Source: an uncultured Bacillota bacterium
GTDB taxonomy: Bacteria; Bacillota_I; Bacilli_A; Izemoplasmatales; UBA1188
Reading direction: 5' to 3'
Assembly (NCBI GenBank): GCA_937907585.1
Contig: CALCVH010000109.1
Coordinates: 1-21,399, forward strand
Length of the DNA stretch: 21,399 nucleotides
Shown here: piece by piece, positions 6,628 to 15,596 of the stretch
Layout of the letters: every line of letters begins with the position of its first letter
Numbering within the stretch: position 1 is the first letter of the stretch
Program-made: the position numbers and the translations under genes
The notes under the pieces: generated by a model
What the model was told of the DNA's origin: nothing
Databases searched by the model: none
Seen by the model: only the letters and a program-made list of their open reading frames with translations

Positions 6628-7995
6628 CTATAATATGTAAGAACATACTTCTAAATTATTATTATATTTTATTTGAACATAACAATAAGTTGACTCAGGA
6701 ATGTTTAGATAATACTCAGTTAATCCTTCTATTACCTTAACATTTTTTGAATCCCATTGTGCAGATTTATCAGGTTTTTGAGCGTCTGTATAAACTATCT
6801 TAATAGAGTTTATTTCAACGTCTCCATAAGTTCTTATTTTAAGCGTTGGATTCTCTCTTGTTGGATTATTCATAATCTCTAAGAATTCACTTTCCATTCC
6901 ACAATAGTATTTTGCGAAGAAAGGTAAATTGCCTTCTAAAGCACCTTTGTCTTGACCATGGTCAAATCCTTTTTTATATAGTACAAATCCATTTGCAGCT
7001 TTACTTGATCTGCTTGCGGCATCCATTGAAAATGCGAAATCTGTTGTAGAAGTTACATAGAACATCTTGCAGTTAGTTTGTTTTAATCCATTTAAATGGT
7101 CCCATCTATCTATTTGAGTTTGGCTTCCATAAATAGTTCTAAAGCCGCTGCATGATGAATCTAAAGATAGCGCTCCATAAATAGGCATACAGAAACTGAT
7201 TCTATCATCATAGCCAACTACTATAGATGCGATCATTGAGCCCCAAGAAATACCAGTCATTCCTACTCTTTGTTTATCAACTTTATCTGAATTATATAGA
7301 ATTGATGTCGCAAGAATTACAGCTGATGTTGCATGATACATCCATTGTTCGCTTAACGGTTTATCTACGTCGCTAAAGCCGACATTTGTAGGTCCACAAG
7401 TATATGTTTCATCATTTTCATACCTGTTTCTTTCCATATGGACATTATTATAGTTGCTGACACCTTTAATTGGTTCTGCACCTTCAGTATCCATCGCGAT
7501 AGCAGCGAATCCTAAATCATTCCAATATTTTACCCAATCTGGAATTGCAGTACCTAATCCTCCATGAACAAGTACTATTGCAGGAACTTTATTATTCTCA
7601 CTTGCATTTTCTGGATAGCCAATATATGCAGCAATCTTAGTTTGTTTACCATTATAAGTTATTGGAGATGCATAAAATAATCCATGAACTCCTTTAGGAA
7701 AATTTGGATCATCTGTAAAATCTAAAGATGGTTCTAATTCATATTCAGGTACATTCCATAATTCATCAGGATATTTCACATCACCTAAATTATATGTTTG
7801 ATGTGTATCAATAATAGTTCTATTCATAAATTGATATTCATCTTTCTTTGTAGTGATTTGAGTAGTATCTTCTACATTTGGTGTAGTACTATTATTATTA
7901 GTATTTGGATTATTATTAGTTGATGAATTTGTATTTTTACATCCAACCAACATGAAAGCAATGATAAATATAAAAAGAATAATGCTTTTTTTCAT
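6628..7995 (-). CDS. Lipoprotein alpha/beta hydrolase, probable carbohydrate esterase
   Basis: The 455-residue protein has a lipoprotein signal (Val-Gly-Cys19) and an Asn/Thr-rich linker to about residue 50. The hydrolase domain shows an oxyanion-hole His-Gly-Gly at 144-146, the nucleophile elbow Gly-Ile-Ser250-Trp-Gly at 248-252, a likely acidic residue at Asp319 and a catalytic His346 in Phe-Asp-His-Gly. The pattern fits the dienelactone-hydrolase/acetyl-xylan-esterase/prolyl-oligopeptidase-like group. Set between the mannosidase and an SGNH esterase, it is best read as a surface deacylase acting on the target glycan; a peptidase role is less likely. Its start lies one base after the TGA of the mannosidase gene, and its AGGAGAG ribosome site is inside that gene, so the two are coupled. 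Confidence 0.85.
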   Translation of the reverse strand: MKKSIILFIFIIAFMLVGCKNTNSSTNNNPNTNNNSTTPNVEDTTQITTKKDEYQFMNRTIIDTHQTYNLGDVKYPDELWNVPEYELEPSLDFTDDPNFPKGVHGLFYASPITYNGKQTKIAAYIGYPENASENNKVPAIVLVHGGLGTAIPDWVKYWNDLGFAAIAMDTEGAEPIKGVSNYNNVHMERNRYENDETYTCGPTNVGFSDVDKPLSEQWMYHATSAVILATSILYNSDKVDKQRVGMTGISWGSMIASIVVGYDDRISFCMPIYGALSLDSSCSGFRTIYGSQTQIDRWDHLNGLKQTNCKMFYVTSTTDFAFSMDAASRSSKAANGFVLYKKGFDHGQDKGALEGNLPFFAKYYCGMESEFLEIMNNPTRENPTLKIRTYGDVEINSIKIVYTDAQKPDKSAQWDSKNVKVIEGLTEYYLNIPESTYCYVQIKYNNNLEVCSYIL

Positions 7996-7996
7996 T

Positions 7997-10411
7997 TCAC
8001 TCTCCTATATTAAATTCAAACTTTATAAATTGATATTTAGTTAATTTAACTTGTTTATTAATATTTAATTTTGAAATAAAAATGTTTGTTTCTTGCGTAT
8101 CATTACCGCCATTATATAATGTGACTAATAATTTATTATCTTTAATTCTAAGAGATACAAGTTCTACTTTATTATTAGATAATTCAATTAGTGAATCGCC
8201 CTTTTTACCAAATCCTCCATGTGGGAAGAATGATAATGCGAAGAGAGAATTTTCATTCTCGTATGCTTTAGATTCTGCAGTATTTTTATCGCCAACACCT
8301 AATCTAAATTTGAATTCTCTATAACCTATATCTATTCTGTCTGTATATCTATTTTGTTTTAATACTGGTCTATTATCGATTGGGTGTCCTGAATATGCAG
8401 GTGTTCTAAGTAAAGATAAACATAATGAATGATTAATATATGCTCCACCATATGTGCCATTATTAATCATAAATAGTCCATCATTATCATTGAATAATCC
8501 AACATAGTCATGGAATACAACTTCTTGACCTGTTTTAGATAATTCTTCGCTTCCAAACATTTCTCTACCAATAAACTTATCATCTATAACTGAAGGTATT
8601 TCAAGTTTTAAGCATTTAGATCTTTCGTTAAATAGAACTTTATACTCTAAATCAATCATTGATTCATTCTTATTGAAATAATATTTTATAAACGCATTTG
8701 AAGTATTATAGGTATATACACATTCAATTACTGTTCTTACATCGCCATCTTCAATTATTCTTGATGATGGTATTACGTTTTCAACTCCTGATAATAGAGT
8801 ACCAGTTTTTTTATCAGCTAATACAAATTCTCCAATAAAATCACCTAATTTAGTATCTTGATTCATTGCCCAAGGGTCTTCTGAATCGCTATAAACTGAT
8901 AATCTCAATGCATCTTTTAAATATTCAAATCCATTCTTTTTAATAGATACAATTCTACCATTATCAAAATTGAATAAAACTTTTAGTTCTCCACAGTTAA
9001 ATTCCTTAACACCTTCATATATAGGATATGAAGATAAAGTTTTAACTTTGTATGGTCTACACTCAAAGAAGTTAATTGACATTGGGTCTAATTCAGCATA
9101 GAAAGTTATATGTTTTCTCCAGTCTAGGTTTAGATTACATTCTTCTTTTTCTACTTGTGAATCTAGTAGATTTCCATATCTATCATAAACGTGCATAAAG
9201 GTAAAGTTATCTTCCCAGTTTTGATCTTTTAATTGGAATTCAACTTCAACAATCTTTTTAACTTTATATGGAAGTGGATTATATACAAAGATTGGATAAT
9301 TTCCATTCGCTTCATATTTTATGTTGTTAGATAGTTTGAAGAACGCTCTAGTCTTTATTCTTGATAATATCTCAAGTCCGTGATCAAGTCTTCTTATAGC
9401 GTCACTTTCTGCGCTTTTTATAACTGTTCCAGGAAGAATATCATGGAACTGAGAAAATAGTAAATCTTTTTCAGCGTCCTTTATATCTTCTGGATATTCC
9501 ATATTTGTAAAAATCGATGCTTGAGATGCGATTTTTTCAGTCAAAAATAATTCTTTTTCAAGCTGTCTATATTTTTGTTTAACTAAAGACATTGATGTAT
9601 AACATCCAGTATTGACAGCCCATAAAGATTTAGCAACTCTATGTTTACTAAACGCATCTTTATTCGATTCAAAATATCTATCTAATGTAGAATGATATAT
9701 TGATAATTCGTTTTTAACCTCATCTTTATATCTATTGATATCGTTAATATCTTTTTCTGATGGTCCACCACCATGGTTGCCTACACCCCATAAAATCATT
9801 AGTGGATTTTCATTAATGTTTTCTATATTATATTTGATTTTATCTAAAGCGTGTCCTAATGCGCTATTATATAATTCATAGTGTCTTCTAACATTAACTA
9901 TAGAATCATCATATCCAACCCAAGTAAATTCATTAGGAAATTCATTTGTTTTATTATTATGAGTAGGTCTACAACAAACATAATTGTCGTAACCCATATA
10001 TTTTAAAATTTGAACTAGCCCTCTTGAATGTCCAAATGAATCAAAGTTCATCGCAGTATGGCATTTAACGCTAAAATGTTTCATAAAGAAATCATTTCCA
10101 ACTTCAATTTGTCTAATCATCGCTTCACCAGATGGGATATTACAATCAGGTTGAAGATAAAAGCCACCCATTATTACCCATTTGCCTTGTTTAACTAGTT
10201 TTTTTATCCTTTCAAATAGATCTGGTTCATATTCTAAAACCCATTCATAAAGAAGTGCTTCATTATGACAAAATATAAAATCATCATTTTCTTCGCATAA
10301 TCTAGCAGCTGTTCTAAATGTTGATATAGCTTCAGCGGCTCCTTCTTCCCATTTCCAAAGCCACACAGGATCAATATGTGCATTACAAATTAAATGTATA
10401 ACTCTTTTCAT
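7997..10411 (-). CDS. GH38 alpha-mannosidase, cytoplasmic
   Basis: The 804-residue protein begins directly with the GH38 signature His12-Ile-Asp14-Pro-Val-Trp. Asp124 in Asn-Phe-Asp-Ser-Phe-Gly-His is the expected catalytic nucleophile and zinc ligand, and His323 in Gln-Phe-His-Asp-Ile-Leu-Pro-Gly completes the zinc set with His12 and Asp14. The rest follows the family: a central helical domain near 270-345 and C-terminal beta-sandwich domains. There is no signal peptide, so it acts on imported oligosaccharides and releases alpha-linked mannose. It is shorter than eukaryotic lysosomal GH38 enzymes and similar to bacterial forms. The start overlaps the stop of the preceding lipoprotein gene by one base (TAATG), with GAGGG upstream. 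It is the most informative gene for the locus: the substrate is likely a mannan or an N-glycan-type mannoside, although some GH38 enzymes act on other alpha-mannosyl linkages. Confidence 0.95.
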   Translation of the reverse strand: MKRVIHLICNAHIDPVWLWKWEEGAAEAISTFRTAARLCEENDDFIFCHNEALLYEWVLEYEPDLFERIKKLVKQGKWVIMGGFYLQPDCNIPSGEAMIRQIEVGNDFFMKHFSVKCHTAMNFDSFGHSRGLVQILKYMGYDNYVCCRPTHNNKTNEFPNEFTWVGYDDSIVNVRRHYELYNSALGHALDKIKYNIENINENPLMILWGVGNHGGGPSEKDINDINRYKDEVKNELSIYHSTLDRYFESNKDAFSKHRVAKSLWAVNTGCYTSMSLVKQKYRQLEKELFLTEKIASQASIFTNMEYPEDIKDAEKDLLFSQFHDILPGTVIKSAESDAIRRLDHGLEILSRIKTRAFFKLSNNIKYEANGNYPIFVYNPLPYKVKKIVEVEFQLKDQNWEDNFTFMHVYDRYGNLLDSQVEKEECNLNLDWRKHITFYAELDPMSINFFECRPYKVKTLSSYPIYEGVKEFNCGELKVLFNFDNGRIVSIKKNGFEYLKDALRLSVYSDSEDPWAMNQDTKLGDFIGEFVLADKKTGTLLSGVENVIPSSRIIEDGDVRTVIECVYTYNTSNAFIKYYFNKNESMIDLEYKVLFNERSKCLKLEIPSVIDDKFIGREMFGSEELSKTGQEVVFHDYVGLFNDNDGLFMINNGTYGGAYINHSLCLSLLRTPAYSGHPIDNRPVLKQNRYTDRIDIGYREFKFRLGVGDKNTAESKAYENENSLFALSFFPHGGFGKKGDSLIELSNNKVELVSLRIKDNKLLVTLYNGGNDTQETNIFISKLNINKQVKLTKYQFIKFEFNIGE

Positions 10412-11490
10412 TATTTAACCCTCACATCCATATCTCTAAAAGACATTTCAAGATTATATGTTCCTGGTAGTTCAAAACCAATATACATACCATTTATATA
10501 AAGATTTTCATATTTACTTCCAAGCATACATCCATCTTCTTGAGCTTTTTCAAAAGCTATTTTTATATAAGGTAAAATATTAAAATTTATTGAAACAGAT
10601 GTTCCAACTTTAATCTCACCATTTCTATAAAAATTATTATTTTCAGCTAAATATTCACTATTCGCAACATTATAAATGAATTTATATGTTTGGCTCTCTT
10701 TACTATTGTTATCTTGTCTCGCAAATTCTTCTGTATATTCACATCTATTATCAAATATAGTCATACCAAGCCATAACATATCAGTGAAATTATCTGTTGC
10801 TTCATCATAGTTTGATATAAATAGATAGAACATACATTGAGCAGCATGCATATGTGGATGTGGTTCAATTCTCATTTTATCTTCATATCTTTCAAGAGTT
10901 GCGTTAAGCAAGATATTTACTTCAGTTTTATCTGAAACCTTTGTTAAGAATGATCTATTAATATCTCTAGCTATCAATAAATGAGGCCATTCCATATATG
11001 GTTCTCTATCACCATATACATAACATTTTTCACCTTCAAGACCTAAAACAAATTCACCAGTTGATGTATTTACTCTAAAGAATTTAGAAGGATTTGTATA
11101 AGTATATTCTGTTCCATTAGCTTTAAATGTTGTGATAGATTCATCATGGAATGCATATCTTGTTGACCACTGATCTATTTCCCAAACTGGTTTATCTAAA
11201 TCTTCTTTTCCATATTGAAATAGATAACCAGTTTCATATGCTGGACCATAAGTTTCTTCTTCTGCATGATCTTTATAAATAGGAATACCTAGACCTCTTA
11301 CTACAAAACCTCTTTTAAATTTTTTATCAGTCAAAATAGACGATGTTTCATCCTCTACATCATCTATTAAGCTATTAAAATTAATTTTAGTTTTTTCTGT
11401 TGTTTTCTCTTTAGTGCTACAACCAGTTATAGTAAAGGTAAAAATTAGTAAACTTAAAATCAACAGAAGAATATACTTATTGTTATTCAT
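10411..11490 (-). CDS. Lipoprotein of unknown family, paralogue of the next upstream gene (copy 2)
   Basis: The 359-residue protein has a lipoprotein signal (Ile-Thr-Gly-Cys24) and a body I do not recognise. It is clearly related to the 369-residue protein encoded just before it. Shared segments include Arg-Gly-Phe near the start of the body, Gly-Leu-Gly-Ile-Pro-Ile-Tyr, Pro-Val-Trp with Gln-Trp and Thr-Arg-Tyr shortly after, Glu-Trp-Pro-His-Leu-Leu, Trp-Leu-Gly...Phe-Asp-Asn-Arg and a C-terminal Ile-Asn-Gly-Met-Tyr-Ile-Gly-Phe-Glu-Leu-Pro-Gly-Thr-Tyr. The predicted content is mostly beta strands, with conserved Trp, Tyr, His and acidic residues, as in carbohydrate-binding modules or jelly-roll glycan-active enzymes. 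Its ATG overlaps the preceding stop by eight bases, with AGAGGTC upstream. Function is unknown; surface glycan binding or cleavage is inferred from the operon. Confidence 0.85.
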   Translation of the reverse strand: MNNNKYILLLILSLLIFTFTITGCSTKEKTTEKTKINFNSLIDDVEDETSSILTDKKFKRGFVVRGLGIPIYKDHAEEETYGPAYETGYLFQYGKEDLDKPVWEIDQWSTRYAFHDESITTFKANGTEYTYTNPSKFFRVNTSTGEFVLGLEGEKCYVYGDREPYMEWPHLLIARDINRSFLTKVSDKTEVNILLNATLERYEDKMRIEPHPHMHAAQCMFYLFISNYDEATDNFTDMLWLGMTIFDNRCEYTEEFARQDNNSKESQTYKFIYNVANSEYLAENNNFYRNGEIKVGTSVSINFNILPYIKIAFEKAQEDGCMLGSKYENLYINGMYIGFELPGTYNLEMSFRDMDVRVK

Positions 11491-12592
11491 TATTGACCTC
11501 TATCAAAGAAGTAATATCTAAGTTTTTAAAAGACATATCAATATCATATGTTCCAGGAAGTTCAAAACCTATATACATACCATTAATATGCAATTCATTT
11601 AAAGTTGCGCCAGTCATGCATCCGCCTTTTTGAGCTTCTTTTAATGCTTGAGAAATGAATGGCATAACTTCAAAATCAATAGTGCACCATTTATCAAATT
11701 GTAAATTATTGTTAATATCATAAATATTGTTATCTGGATTTAGATAATTGCTGGTGCCGATATTGTATATCCATCTTCCTGTTGCGCTAGCTTTGCTTTC
11801 ATCTTTCATGCTCATTCCGTTTGGATAAGCTTCTCTATTATCAAATAGAGATAATCCTAGCCAAATCATATCTTTATATCCAAGATAACCTTCTGGTTGA
11901 TATTGAACAAATAGATAAAGCATACAAATCGCAGAATGAAGTCTAGGATCTGCATCGTCACCCATACAGTCAGTAAATGAATTCATTTTCATATCAAGAT
12001 GAACTTTTAATGAATGAGAATTAGATAAAATCATTTGTTTAGTAGGATTAGCTGCAGTTCCAAAATCTTGAGCTAAGAGTAAATGTGGCCATTCTTGATA
12101 GTCGATTCTAGGTTCTTTATAACATTCACTAGCTTTTAACGCTAATCTAAATTCACCAGTTTCAGTATCAACACTCACTGTTTTTGATCTATTTTCATAT
12201 AGATATTTTCCATTTCCTTGATCAGTGAAACGATAATCAAAAGGATCCATTTTATTTTCTTTATCATGGAATGGATAACGAGTAGCCCATTGTTGTAATC
12301 TCCAAACAGGTGCTTTAGTTTGTTCTATATCATAATCAAAATTAATATTTGTTTGTTTTTCGTAGTCTCCACCATATAGTTCAATAGGATCACCATATAT
12401 AGGAAGACCTAAACCCCAAACATTAAAACCTCTTCTAAAGTTCCTATCTATCATTAAAGAAACATATTCATAATTTTCTTCTGTTTCTTCCATAGACCAT
12501 TTAGTAGTTTTATTTATTTCACTAGTTTTATTACACGCTGTTAGTAACATAATAGTGATTATCCCTAGTATTATGAATATATTCTTTCTCAT
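11483..12592 (-). CDS. Lipoprotein of unknown family, paralogue of the next downstream gene (copy 1)
   Basis: The 369-residue protein has a lipoprotein signal (Leu-Thr-Ala-Cys20) and the same body as the adjacent 359-residue protein, including Gly-Leu-Gly-Leu-Pro-Ile-Tyr, Trp-Ala-Thr-Arg-Tyr-Pro-Phe-His-Asp, Glu-Trp-Pro-His-Leu-Leu-Leu-Ala, Asp-Met-Ile-Trp-Leu-Gly and the near-C-terminal Phe-Glu-Leu-Pro-Gly-Thr-Tyr-Asp. The two are a tandem duplication that has diverged strongly. It begins in an ATGA overlap with the preceding surface-protein gene and has no strong ribosome site, so translation probably depends on coupling. No catalytic motif is recognised. With no endo-acting glycosidase in the locus, these two are candidates for that job or for glycan capture at the cell surface. 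Confidence 0.85.
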   Translation of the reverse strand: MRKNIFIILGIITIMLLTACNKTSEINKTTKWSMEETEENYEYVSLMIDRNFRRGFNVWGLGLPIYGDPIELYGGDYEKQTNINFDYDIEQTKAPVWRLQQWATRYPFHDKENKMDPFDYRFTDQGNGKYLYENRSKTVSVDTETGEFRLALKASECYKEPRIDYQEWPHLLLAQDFGTAANPTKQMILSNSHSLKVHLDMKMNSFTDCMGDDADPRLHSAICMLYLFVQYQPEGYLGYKDMIWLGLSLFDNREAYPNGMSMKDESKASATGRWIYNIGTSNYLNPDNNIYDINNNLQFDKWCTIDFEVMPFISQALKEAQKGGCMTGATLNELHINGMYIGFELPGTYDIDMSFKNLDITSLIEVNNE

Positions 12593-14136
12593 AAGTTTTC
12601 TTTTTTCTTAAGGATAACAATCCCAAGTGCACTAGGAACTATAAATGCTAAAGGAAGGAGTGATAAAGAACTCTTACATCCTTTTTTTATAGTTTGTTCT
12701 GCATCTTTAGAATAAACTAATAAGAAATTAACCTTAGATGATGATACTTTTACATTAGACACATCTTCTACTTTATCTACATCTTCACCAGTTATCTTAT
12801 ATAGCTCAGCATCTTTATATTCTTTTAAGTCAAATCTTAAATTTAGATTATCTATAATTGATGCAGTTAAGTTATCACCTAAGTCTCCTTTGACATTGAA
12901 TACTTTAAACTCTTTACCGCTAGTTAATTTATCAATATTAGTTTGAGCATCTTTATATGTTTTAGCGTTCGCATCAACCATCACAAATGACTTAATCATA
13001 TCAGGATAGATTCCCGCATGGAATGAATTGACCTTCGCAGTGCCTTTAATTGTTCCATCAATAACTTTATCATTAGTTCTATCAAAACTAGTCATACTAG
13101 TAGCTGATTTACCATTTAGACTATTAATTGTAAATGATGCATCATCTACTCCATCTCTAATGTTCCAAGTGTCTTTATACATGAAACTCATATATAATCT
13201 CTTTCCTAGAGTTTCAAGATTCTTTTTGAATTTAGTTAAAGCATAATAGCTTTCACCCCAGTTAGCATATGGAATTACACTAGTTTCATAAGCTGGACCA
13301 TAAACGAAGTTTTTCTTTTCTTCATCTGATAATTCACCATTTTTATCAATATCTAATAAATCGAATACATCACTAGCCATTTCACTCTTATCCCAATTGA
13401 TATTATCGGTTCTTCTCCAATATCCATTATTAATATCAAATGCATAGCCAGCATCTTTTTCGCCTTCAACAATCTTCTTTACTGTGATATTTAGATTGTT
13501 GTAGTCAGTTTTATCTGTCCAGTCTTCATTACATAATTGAATAGTTGATAACCATCCACTAAAAAGTAATAATCCATCATTGTATTCACCTGCATTTGAT
13601 GCGATATTTTGATCTGCATCATATGTACCATTAATACCAATGAAATTGAATTGAATAGTCATTGCGCCATTTTCTGCAGGTCTAAAAGCAAAGAGTGTTC
13701 CAGCTCCATAATCATTAGACCAAGATTCTGAATGTTTAGCATAGAAAGGTGCTTCATTATATTCATCTTCTTTTACACCTTTATCCATTAATGTCATTCC
13801 AAACCATCTATCAGGTGAAACAGCTTGCCATGAATTAAGAGATATATTCATAGAAAAATCATCAATGTTAACTTCCGGTAAATAAGTCATTCCTAATCCA
13901 CCATTAGTTGTTCTACCAGATACAGTAATCTTTCCATTATCAATAGAAATATTTGATCTAATATCATTGAATTTTGTATTTGAACCAAAACCTTCAGTTA
14001 AAACGTAATTAAAAGGCATCCAATCATATTTAATATCTTCAGTTTCGGCTTTAACATCATCCTTAACTTGTAATAGTCCTACAAAAAGGAATGATAATAT
14101 AGAAAATAAACAAATTTTAAATATATTCTTTTTCAT
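12589..14136 (-). CDS. Secreted LamG-like surface protein with EF-hand loop and Lys-Lys-Gly-Cys tail
   Basis: The 515-residue protein has a Sec signal peptide (cleavage likely after Val-Lys-Ala30), then an Asp-Trp-Met-Pro motif (38-41) starting a beta-sandwich region shared with the next upstream protein. Common landmarks are an Asp-Phe-Ser-Met strand near 93, Gly-Tyr-Ala-Phe-Asp-Ile-Asn-Asn-Gly-Tyr-Trp at 230-240 and Leu-Tyr-Met-Ser-Phe-Met-Tyr-Lys-Asp. A 12-residue EF-hand-type calcium loop lies at 262-273 (Asp262, Asp264, Asn266, Glu268, Glu273). A second smaller domain follows to about 480. The last 32 residues start Lys-Lys-Gly-Cys487-Lys, continue as a membrane-spanning stretch and end with three Lys and a short tail. 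There is no lipobox and no LPxTG. The likely role is a glycan-binding protein held on the membrane by its C-terminus. Confidence 0.85.
   Translation of the reverse strand: MKKNIFKICLFSILSFLFVGLLQVKDDVKAETEDIKYDWMPFNYVLTEGFGSNTKFNDIRSNISIDNGKITVSGRTTNGGLGMTYLPEVNIDDFSMNISLNSWQAVSPDRWFGMTLMDKGVKEDEYNEAPFYAKHSESWSNDYGAGTLFAFRPAENGAMTIQFNFIGINGTYDADQNIASNAGEYNDGLLLFSGWLSTIQLCNEDWTDKTDYNNLNITVKKIVEGEKDAGYAFDINNGYWRRTDNINWDKSEMASDVFDLLDIDKNGELSDEEKKNFVYGPAYETSVIPYANWGESYYALTKFKKNLETLGKRLYMSFMYKDTWNIRDGVDDASFTINSLNGKSATSMTSFDRTNDKVIDGTIKGTAKVNSFHAGIYPDMIKSFVMVDANAKTYKDAQTNIDKLTSGKEFKVFNVKGDLGDNLTASIIDNLNLRFDLKEYKDAELYKITGEDVDKVEDVSNVKVSSSKVNFLLVYSKDAEQTIKKGCKSSLSLLPLAFIVPSALGIVILKKKENL
12592..12687 (-). 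other. C-terminal 32-residue Lys-Lys-Gly-Cys sorting-type tail, copy 1
   Basis: Codons for the last 32 residues of the 515-residue surface protein: Lys-Lys-Gly-Cys-Lys-Ser-Ser, about 19 hydrophobic residues, then Lys-Lys-Lys. It has the same length and layout as the tails at 14142-14237 and 19247-19342. Confidence 0.8.
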
Positions 14137-14138
14137 AA

Positions 14139-15578
14139 TTATTCATCTCTCTTTCTTTTAGCACATATTACTGTAGTAGTTAGTATGATTCCAATAGATA
14201 GAATCGAAATAGAAATTGTACCTTTACAACCTTTCTTAGTAGTTGAACTAGAATCATTAGTATCATTTTCTTTTGGAGTTTCATCTACTGGCTTTTCATC
14301 CATTAATCCATAAATAGCTATTTTATTTATGACATCGTTATCTACCTTTAATGTCATCTTGTTATTTTCGATAGAAACATATGAATTTGGGAAACTTTGA
14401 GTTTCATCATCATCGTTAATAAAATATGCTTTATATGAATCATATGTACCTGGTAAAGTATATTCAACAGTCATTGGATTTTGTAATACCACATTAGTAG
14501 TTCCAATTTGTGGAACGACTCTAAAGTAATCAATTAATGTTCCATTTAATGATGTCGCTCTTTTTGATACAACTTCATAATCGCCATCTTCTTCATCATA
14601 TTTAACTACTTTTAATCCATCGATTGCGCTTGGATAAACACCAAATACGCCAACCGCATTTGTTGGAATTGTAGCTTTAATACCATCTTTTTCAATTTCT
14701 TTTGGTTCTAAATATGATGGAGTTTTATTGTCAGATGGATTTAACCCATTAATCTTATTAACTTTTAAGTTAACAGTTCTATGAATTTCATCTTTATACA
14801 TTAATTCAAGAGCCATGTAACAATCTTTATCCTTAAAGTATTCTTTTAAGCCTAAAGTATTATTATAAGCTAAGCTATCTCTAGTTTGTGTATAAGCGCC
14901 TTCTTCATCTTGATATTTCCAAGCACCATCATTTAGATTAAAAGCTAAGCCTTCTTCAGTTGAATGTATATCAAGTTTGAATTTACCATCAAATTCATTA
15001 TCTAATTTAATAGAGTTAACAAATGAGTTATTTGTATAATCTGTCCATCCAGAATTAGTTGCTTCACCAGTTTCAAAATTAACACCCTTAGAAACATAGC
15101 TAAATCCAAATACTTGATCTGATACTAATGCTTGAGTCCAGAGTTGTAATACTAATCCTTTTTGTTTAGTATTTTGCCAGCCACCTTCGCCACTCATAGC
15201 ATTAAATGGCATAGCAACTGGTGCAGTACTATTTTCTGCATCTTTAATTAAACAAGTATCTAAGAACGTTACACATAACCAGGTCAAATGATCTATATCA
15301 GGAATATCTAAATCCATTTCAATACTGAAATTATTTAAATCAACTGGTTTTAAATAATTAAATCCAGTAGTTGCGATACCAGCATTTAGTGAACCAGAGA
15401 AAGTAACAGATGTTTCATCATAAGTCATAACTGTTGGAATTTCATAACCACTTAACATATATCTATGAGGCATCCAATCAGATGTCGATGGTGCACTTTC
15501 CTCTGCTTTTACAGTATTTAAAGCAAATAAAGATAAGGTTGCACATAAAGTTAATAATACAAACAATATTTTCTTCAT
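14139..15578 (-). CDS. Secreted LamG-like surface protein with Lys-Lys-Gly-Cys tail
   Basis: The 479-residue protein has a Sec signal peptide (cleavage likely after Val-Lys-Ala25). It is followed by Asp-Trp-Met-Pro at 34-37 and a beta-sandwich domain to about 280 that parallels the 515-residue neighbour (Asn-Phe-Ser-Ile-Glu-Met strand near 83, Gly-Leu-Ala-Phe-Asn-Leu-Asn-Asp-Gly-Ala-Trp at 210-220, Cys-Tyr-Met-Ala-Leu-Glu-Leu-Met-Tyr-Lys-Asp near 253-263). A second beta domain spans about 300-425. A Pro/Glu/Asp/Ser-rich linker (430-447) leads to the tail Lys-Lys-Gly-Cys451-Lys-Gly-Thr, a hydrophobic segment and a Lys/Arg cluster. The start has an AAAGGAG site. Lying directly downstream of the permease genes, it probably captures the same glycan that the transporter imports. 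No catalytic residues are recognised. Confidence 0.85.
   Translation of the reverse strand: MKKILFVLLTLCATLSLFALNTVKAEESAPSTSDWMPHRYMLSGYEIPTVMTYDETSVTFSGSLNAGIATTGFNYLKPVDLNNFSIEMDLDIPDIDHLTWLCVTFLDTCLIKDAENSTAPVAMPFNAMSGEGGWQNTKQKGLVLQLWTQALVSDQVFGFSYVSKGVNFETGEATNSGWTDYTNNSFVNSIKLDNEFDGKFKLDIHSTEEGLAFNLNDGAWKYQDEEGAYTQTRDSLAYNNTLGLKEYFKDKDCYMALELMYKDEIHRTVNLKVNKINGLNPSDNKTPSYLEPKEIEKDGIKATIPTNAVGVFGVYPSAIDGLKVVKYDEEDGDYEVVSKRATSLNGTLIDYFRVVPQIGTTNVVLQNPMTVEYTLPGTYDSYKAYFINDDDETQSFPNSYVSIENNKMTLKVDNDVINKIAIYGLMDEKPVDETPKENDTNDSSSTTKKGCKGTISISILSIGIILTTTVICAKRKRDE
14142..14237 (-). other. C-terminal 32-residue Lys-Lys-Gly-Cys sorting-type tail, copy 2
   Basis: Codons for the last 32 residues of the 479-residue protein: Lys-Lys-Gly-Cys-Lys-Gly-Thr, a membrane-spanning stretch, then Lys-Arg-Lys-Arg. 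The preceding linker is disordered and polar, as is usual ahead of C-terminal sorting signals. Confidence 0.8.
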
Positions 15579-15596
15579 TTTGTTTTTCTCCTTTTT

